Shown piece by piece: positions 59,263-64,000 of a stretch of DNA of 64,000 nucleotides. The translations under genes were made by a program, and so were the position numbers. Position 1 is the stretch's first letter, and each line of letters begins with the position of its first letter. Origin of the DNA: Salinibacterium sp. SWN167 (GTDB lineage: Bacteria > Actinomycetota > Actinomycetes > Actinomycetales > Microbacteriaceae); contig NZ_JADYWU010000001.1 in assembly GCF_015864665.1 (NCBI RefSeq), positions 744,001-808,000 on the forward strand, in the 5' to 3' direction. Below the pieces are notes generated by a model, which saw nothing but the letters and a program-made list of their open reading frames with translations, ran no database searches and was not told the DNA's origin.

Positions 59263-59799
59263 ATGTCACGTATCGGAAGACTTCCTATTGATGTCCCCGC
59301 TGGTGTCACACTCACCATCAACGGCCAGGACGTCACTGTAAAGGGCCCGAAGGGTGAGCTCGCGCTCACCGTCAAGGCACCTATCGCTGTAGCACTCGAA
59401 GAGGGTCAGGTTCTCGTAACCCGTCCCGATGACGAGCGCGAATCGCGTTCACTGCACGGCTTGACTCGTACGCTCATCGCTAACCAGATCATCGGTGTTA
59501 CCGACGGTTACACCAAGGGCCTTGAGGTCGTTGGTACTGGTTACCGCGTCACCGCAAAGGGCAGCTCAATCGAGTTCGCTCTCGGGTACTCGCACTCGAT
59601 CACCGTTGACCCGCCCGCAGGCATCAGCTTCGCGGTCGAGGGCAATAACAAACTAGTTGTCAGCGGCATCGACAAGCAGGCGGTTGGCGAAGTAGCAGCC
59701 AACATTCGTAAATTGCGCAAGCCAGAGCCCTACAAGGGCAAGGGTGTGCGCTACGCCGGCGAAGTTGTTCGTCGCAAGGCCGGAAAGAGTGGTAAGTAG
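59263..59799 (+). CDS. rplF: Ribosomal protein L6
   Basis: 178 residues: [60 protein letters not shown]. Normal length; six bases after rpsH. Confidence 0.99.
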   Translation: MSRIGRLPIDVPAGVTLTINGQDVTVKGPKGELALTVKAPIAVALEEGQVLVTRPDDERESRSLHGLTRTLIANQIIGVTDGYTKGLEVVGTGYRVTAKGSSIEFALGYSHSITVDPPAGISFAVEGNNKLVVSGIDKQAVGEVAANIRKLRKPEPYKGKGVRYAGEVVRRKAGKSGK

Positions 59800-59801
59800 A
59801 C

Positions 59802-60173
59802 ATGGCTCTCGGAACCAGAGGTAAGAGCAAGTCGGCCGCTAAGGGCCGTCGTCACGCACGTCTCCGCAAGAAGGTCGTGGGCACCGAAGTGCGCCCCCGT
59901 CTCGTGGTTACGCGTTCAGCACGTCACGTATTCGTCCAGGTTGTCGATGACTCCAAGGGCGTTACCGTCGCTTCGGCGTCGACTATGGAGTCGAGCATGC
60001 GTACGTTCGATGGTGACAAGACCGCCAAGGCACGCAAGATCGGTGAGTTGGTGGCCGAGCGTGCCAAGGACGCCGGTGTTGAAGCCGTCGTATTTGATCG
60101 TGGTGGAAGCCGCTACGCAGGTCGCGTTGCAGCAATCGCCGACGGAGCGCGAGAGGGTGGATTGAACCTGTGA
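59802..60173 (+). CDS. rplR: Ribosomal protein L18
   Basis: 123 residues: [40 protein letters not shown], ending [14 protein letters not shown]. 5S rRNA-binding. Overlaps rpsE by 4 bp. Confidence 0.99.
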   Translation: MALGTRGKSKSAAKGRRHARLRKKVVGTEVRPRLVVTRSARHVFVQVVDDSKGVTVASASTMESSMRTFDGDKTAKARKIGELVAERAKDAGVEAVVFDRGGSRYAGRVAAIADGAREGGLNL

Positions 60174-60895
60174 GCGACAACGTGGACAACAAGACAACTA
60201 ACAAGGAGCAGGCCGTGGCCGCTGAGGCGACTACCGCCATCTCCGTACCCGAGGTCGTCGTAGACGCCCCCGCGACCGACGTAACGAGCGAGCCCCGCGA
60301 GGCTCGTCGTGGCGGTCGCGAGCGTGGACCCGACCGTGGTGGACGTGGTGGCAACAACAGCCGCGACAACGACAAGAACCAGTTCCTGGAGCGCGTCGTC
60401 ACCATCAACCGTGTATCGAAGGTCGTCAAGGGTGGTCGTCGCTTTAGCTTCACCGCTCTCGTCGTCGTCGGTGACGGCAACGGAATGGTCGGAGTCGGAT
60501 ACGGCAAGGCTCGTGAAGTTCCTCTCGCGATCTCCAAGGGTGTCGAAGAGGCGAAGAAGAACTTCTTCCGCGTTCCTCGCGTCGGCGCTACCATCCCTCA
60601 CTCGGTCCAGGGCGAGGCAGCCGCAGGTGTAGTCCTGCTGCGTCCCGCATCCGCTGGTACCGGTGTTATCGCTGGTGGACCCGTTCGTGCCGTACTCGAG
60701 TGCGCCGGTATCCACGATGTACTGAGCAAGTCGCTCGGTTCCTCGAACACGATCAACATCGTTCACGCAACGGTTGAGGCACTCAAGCAGCTCGAAGAGC
60801 CGCGTTCGGTTGCCGCTCGTCGTGGGCTCGATGCAGAACACGTAATCCCGGCACGCTTGCTGCGCGCCGAGGCTGAAGCTAAGGCAGGTGTCTGA
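60170..60895 (+). CDS. rpsE: Ribosomal protein S5 with N-terminal extension
   Basis: 241 residues from GTG 60170. Core begins near [20 protein letters not shown] and includes [20 protein letters not shown]. The first ~65 residues are an extension: an acidic/Ala stretch then an Arg/Gly stretch ([20 protein letters not shown]). One-base overlap with rpmD. Confidence 0.97.
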   Translation: MSDNVDNKTTNKEQAVAAEATTAISVPEVVVDAPATDVTSEPREARRGGRERGPDRGGRGGNNSRDNDKNQFLERVVTINRVSKVVKGGRRFSFTALVVVGDGNGMVGVGYGKAREVPLAISKGVEEAKKNFFRVPRVGATIPHSVQGEAAAGVVLLRPASAGTGVIAGGPVRAVLECAGIHDVLSKSLGSSNTINIVHATVEALKQLEEPRSVAARRGLDAEHVIPARLLRAEAEAKAGV

Positions 60896-61080
60896 TGGCT
60901 GGTCGCCTGAAGGTAACCCAGATCAAGTCCAAAATTAGTGAGAAGCAGAACCAACGCGACACGCTGCGCAGCCTTGGGCTCAAGCGCATCGGTTCCGTGG
61001 TTGTGCGCGAGGACAACTCGCAGAACCGTGGTTACGTCAACACGGTTGCTCACCTTGTCAAGGTCGAGGAGATTGACTAA
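60895..61080 (+). CDS. rpmD: Ribosomal protein L30
   Basis: 61 residues: [40 protein letters not shown], ending [11 protein letters not shown]. Standard length; one-base overlaps on both sides (rpsE and rplO). Confidence 0.99.
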   Translation: MAGRLKVTQIKSKISEKQNQRDTLRSLGLKRIGSVVVREDNSQNRGYVNTVAHLVKVEEID

Positions 61081-61682
61081 TGGCTGACGAGAAAGAAACC
61101 CCAAAAAAGGCTGCAGCTGCGAAAGCTCCTGCTGCCAAAAAGGCTCCTGCTGCGAAGGCATCCGCCACGAAGGCTCCTGCGAAGTCGACCGCCGCTAAGG
61201 CATCGACCACCACGAAGTCCTCGAGCGACGATGTTGCAAGCCGCCCGCAGGTTCTGAAGATGCACCACCTCCGTCCCGCTGCCGGTGCTAAGAAAGACCG
61301 CATGCGTGTTGGTCGTGGTGAAGGCTCCAAGGGTAAGACCGCGGGCCGTGGAACCAAGGGAACCAAGGCGCGTTACAACATGCGCGTTGGTTTCGAAGGT
61401 GGAAACATCAACTTCGTAATGCGTGCACCTAAGCTGCGCGGATTCAAGAACCCATTCCGCGTCGAGTACCAGGTTGTAAACCTCGAAAAGCTCGCGGAAC
61501 TGTACCCCAAGGGAGGCGACGTAACCGTTGCTGACCTCGTGTCGAAGGGCGCGGTTCGCAAGAACGAAAAGGTCAAGGTTCTTGGTCAGGGTGATATTGC
61601 GGTTAAGCTGAACGTTGTAGTTGACAAGGTCTCCGGCTCTGCCGAGCAGAAGATCGTTGCGGCCGGCGGTTCGGTTCAGTAA
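61080..61682 (+). CDS. rplO: Ribosomal protein L15 with long N-terminal extension
   Basis: 200 residues against a usual ~145. Conserved L15 starts near [20 protein letters not shown] and includes [20 protein letters not shown]. Residues ~1-55 are a tandem-like Ala/Lys/Pro tail ([34 protein letters not shown]), reminiscent of histone-H1-type sequences. Expected to contact rRNA or remain flexible. Confidence 0.97.
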   Translation: MADEKETPKKAAAAKAPAAKKAPAAKASATKAPAKSTAAKASTTTKSSSDDVASRPQVLKMHHLRPAAGAKKDRMRVGRGEGSKGKTAGRGTKGTKARYNMRVGFEGGNINFVMRAPKLRGFKNPFRVEYQVVNLEKLAELYPKGGDVTVADLVSKGAVRKNEKVKVLGQGDIAVKLNVVVDKVSGSAEQKIVAAGGSVQ

Positions 61683-61743
61683 CTGTCACTACGACAAACG
61701 TTAGTGTCGCGTTAGTCACACCGGTGACAAACGCAGGCAGGTT

Positions 61744-61775
61744 GAGTGGGGAATCCCGCAGGGGGTTCCCCACTC
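61744..61775 (+). promoter_or_regulatory. Hairpin upstream of secY
   Basis: GAGTGGGGAATCCC (61744-61757) pairs with GGGGTTCCCCACTC (61762-61775), one mismatch, loop GCAG. No T run follows and secY starts 32 bp later, so partial attenuation or an mRNA boundary between the ribosomal genes and secY-adk is more likely than full termination. Confidence 0.65.
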
Positions 61776-61806
61776 GCCCGTAGTACATAGATAAATCGGA
61801 GGCCTT

Positions 61807-63129
61807 GTGTTTAAAGCTGTCGCGCGGATCATACGGACGCCTGACCTTCGCAGGAAGATCGGGTTCACGCTAGGCATCATTGCGCTGTTTAGACTTGGCT
61901 CCTTCATCCCCGCGCCGTTCGTTGACTTCGCCAACGTTCAGGCATGTCTCGCCTACAACTCATCGAGTGGCGGACTGTACGACCTCATCAACCTCTTTAG
62001 CGGTGGGGCACTCCTTCAACTTTCCGTATTTGCACTCGGAATCATGCCGTACATCACGGCCTCGATCATTGTGCAACTACTTCGTGTGGTCATCCCACAC
62101 TTTGAAACTCTTCACAAAGAGGGCCAGTCTGGCCAGGCAACGCTGACTCAGTACACGCGTTACCTCACAATCGCTCTCGCGATTCTCCAGTCCACGACAT
62201 TGATCACTGTCGCGCGAAGTGGTGCACTGTTCCAGTCGGCTGGTGCTCCCGAATGTAGCCAACTCATCACCAACGATGCGTGGTACGCGATCTTGCTCAT
62301 GGTCATCACCATGACCGCAGGAACCGGCCTCATCATGTGGATGGGAGAGCTCGTCACTGAGCGCGGTATCGGTAACGGTATGTCGCTGTTGATCTTCACC
62401 TCGATCGCTGCAACGTTCCCGAGCGCACTCTGGGGCATCTACGTGGCTAGCGGCATCGAGACGTTCGTTCTTGTGCTGCTCATGGGCATCCTAATCATGG
62501 CGGCCGTTGTATTTGTCGAGCAGTCGCAACGGCGCATCCCTGTGCAGTACGCCAAGCGCATGGTGGGCCGTCGTACCTACGGTGGTAACAACACCTACAT
62601 TCCGATCAAGGTCAATATGGCCGGCGTGATCCCCGTGATCTTCGCTTCGTCGTTGCTCTACCTCCCCGCCTTGATTGCACAGTTCAACCAGCCACAAGCT
62701 GGCGAAACCTCTGCAGCATGGGTTGTCTGGGTCCAGAACAATCTGGTTTCAGGCGATAGCCCGATCTACATGATCGGTTACTTCCTGCTGATTGTGGGCT
62801 TCACCTACTTCTACGTTGCGATTACCTTCAACCCTGAAGAAGTCGCAGATAACATGAAGAAGTACGGTGGCTTCATTCCTGGTATCCGTGCCGGTCGACC
62901 GACCGCCGAATACCTCGATTACGTCTTGACTCGCGTCACCTTGCCTGGTTCTTTGTACCTAGGCCTCGTGGCAATGATCCCTTTGATTGCATTCGTAGTC
63001 ATCGGGGCCAACCAGAATTTCCCATTCGGCGGAGCTAGCATCCTGATTATCGTTGGCGTCGGTCTTGAGACCGTCAAGCAAATCGATTCGCAGCTGCAGC
63101 AGCGCCATTACGAAGGTTTGTTGCGTTGA
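61807..63129 (+). CDS. secY: Protein translocase subunit SecY
   Basis: 440 residues from GTG 61807 (CGGAGG upstream). Ten transmembrane segments; conserved RIPVQYAKRMVGRRTYGGNN (cytoplasmic loop) and PTAEYLDYVLTRVTLPGS. The Sec channel through which the SipW substrates and pilins of this window would be exported. TTGA overlap with adk. Confidence 0.98.
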   Translation: MFKAVARIIRTPDLRRKIGFTLGIIALFRLGSFIPAPFVDFANVQACLAYNSSSGGLYDLINLFSGGALLQLSVFALGIMPYITASIIVQLLRVVIPHFETLHKEGQSGQATLTQYTRYLTIALAILQSTTLITVARSGALFQSAGAPECSQLITNDAWYAILLMVITMTAGTGLIMWMGELVTERGIGNGMSLLIFTSIAATFPSALWGIYVASGIETFVLVLLMGILIMAAVVFVEQSQRRIPVQYAKRMVGRRTYGGNNTYIPIKVNMAGVIPVIFASSLLYLPALIAQFNQPQAGETSAAWVVWVQNNLVSGDSPIYMIGYFLLIVGFTYFYVAITFNPEEVADNMKKYGGFIPGIRAGRPTAEYLDYVLTRVTLPGSLYLGLVAMIPLIAFVVIGANQNFPFGGASILIIVGVGLETVKQIDSQLQQRHYEGLLR

Positions 63130-63725
63130 CACGACTTCTCTTGATTGGTCCCCCTGGTGCTGGAAAAGGCACCCAGGCCGCTCGTCTTGCCGAGATCTAC
63201 GGCGTTCCTGCAATTTCTACTGGTGACATTTTTCGCAGCAATGTGAAGAACGGCACGGAGCTCGGGAACAAAGCCAAAGCATTTATGGATGCCGGCGACA
63301 ATGTTCCTGACTCGCTCACGAACGCATTGATTCGTGATCGTCTCGAAGAGCCAGACGCCAAGCAGGGCTTCCTGCTCGACGGCTACCCTCGCACGACCGA
63401 TCAGGTCCGCGAGCTTGACGAATTTCTGGCAAGCCACGGTGCTGCGCTTGATGTTGTCGTCGAACTCGAAGCGGATCCTGATGTCGTTGTGGACCGCCTT
63501 CGTAAGCGCGCGCTCGAACAGGGCCGCAGCGATGATACCGAAGAGGTAGTTCGTCACCGTCTTGAGGTCTACAGCGAACAGACTGCTCCGCTCGTGAAGG
63601 TCTACGCGGACCGCGGCGTGCTTGTCACGATCGATGCTCTTGGCGAAATTGACGCGGTCACTGCGCGAATCACCGAAGCTCTTTTCGATCGCGGTATTTC
63701 TGCCACTGATGCGGGTTCTCGCTAA
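63126..63725 (+). CDS. adk: Adenylate kinase (short, zinc-free form)
   Basis: 199 residues from TTG 63126, which overlaps the secY stop as TTGA. P-loop LIGPPGAGKGTQAARLAEIY, GFLLDGYPRTTDQVRELDEF, and RLRKRALEQGRSDDTEEVVRHR. The long LID insertion of E. coli Adk is missing, as usual in actinobacteria. Balances ATP, ADP and AMP. Confidence 0.98.
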   Translation: MTRLLLIGPPGAGKGTQAARLAEIYGVPAISTGDIFRSNVKNGTELGNKAKAFMDAGDNVPDSLTNALIRDRLEEPDAKQGFLLDGYPRTTDQVRELDEFLASHGAALDVVVELEADPDVVVDRLRKRALEQGRSDDTEEVVRHRLEVYSEQTAPLVKVYADRGVLVTIDALGEIDAVTARITEALFDRGISATDAGSR

Positions 63726-64000
63726 AACTCTGATTGGTGGCTAGCGCCGTTAGCAGCGTGTTCTGCGCCGTGAGTTGTTATCCATCCTGACGATTAGGGG
63801 ATAGCGGTCGCTATCCACAGCGTCGGGAAACCGGCTGAGCGGCGCGATTTCATCATCGCGATCGTCGTTCTGGCCCTAGCTTTCGTCATCGCCGCAGAGC
63901 TTCATCAGGCTTGAGCAGGCTACGGACACATCGAACAGAAGGATCGAGTGATCGGGGCGCGAGTCGAGCTCATCGTTGAAAGTTGGGCCTGAAAGCGCGG
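63726..64000. other. Region after adk: no gene seen
   Basis: 275 bp to the window end. map and infA, which often follow adk, do not start here. It contains the dyad GGATAGCG-GT-CGCTATCC (63799-63816), the TTATCCATC (63779-63787) and CTATCCACA (63811-63819) sequences that resemble DnaA boxes, and a hydrophobic open stretch (RDFIIAIVVLALAFVIAAEL, about 63843-63914) that has no ATG, GTG or TTG start in frame. Confidence 0.5.

Overview
The window is high-GC chromosomal DNA of an actinobacterium, most likely a member of the Microbacteriaceae. The evidence is the rpoB-rpoC, str, S10 and spc gene order, many GTG and TTG starts, Lys/Ala-rich tails on ribosomal proteins, SipW-dependent exported proteins, and the absence of outer-membrane pilus genes (no pilP or pilQ). 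Genus is inference. I see no tRNA, rRNA, CRISPR array, insertion sequence, prophage or plasmid gene.

Layout. 1-9.2 kb is a mixed housekeeping and accessory stretch: a NUDIX-like protein, an RGG-tailed DEAD-box helicase, a DUF1684 protein, a stand-alone LigD-type polymerase domain, topoisomerase IB, an SRPBCC protein, an MDR oxidoreductase, a ComB-like phosphatase, a DUF427 protein, a CGNR zinc-finger regulator and a SprT-like protein. 9.2-13.0 kb (minus strand) is a compact surface-protein operon: three exported proteins with SipW-type signals, a membrane-anchored protein and the dedicated SipW-type signal peptidase, preceded by about 350 bp of hairpin-rich regulatory DNA. 13.3-15.3 kb holds divergent polyamine-type genes (spermidine-synthase-like and agmatinase). 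15.4-22.9 kb is rpoB-rpoC.

23.0-26.0 kb (minus strand) is a translationally coupled response regulator, histidine kinase and degenerate 'pseudokinase'. 26.0-39.7 kb is a type IV pilus locus: a Cys-rich hypothetical, pilB, an N-terminally extended pilT, pilC, a strong terminator, then the major pilin, three minor pilin-like genes, pilD, pilM, pilN and pilO. 39.8-45.4 kb contains an unknown membrane protein and the str operon (rpsL, rpsG, fusA, tuf). 45.4-51.5 kb is an IclR regulator divergent from a histidine-utilisation operon hutH-hutU-hutG-hutI. 52.0-63.7 kb is the S10/spc ribosomal operon ending in secY-adk; rpsN is missing from its usual place between rplE and rpsH.

The most interesting observation is regulatory. 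A 17-nt motif, GTCCCCCAAACGRGTGT, occurs upstream of the SipW operon (minus strand, 13185-13201) and again between the two-component system and the pilus locus (25973-25989), with a weaker copy upstream of the major pilin (31827-31843). CCCC-N8-GGGG dyads sit in the SipW, pilB and pilA upstream regions. This suggests that one regulator, possibly the adjacent response regulator paired with a kinase and a pseudokinase, controls both surface-fibre systems.
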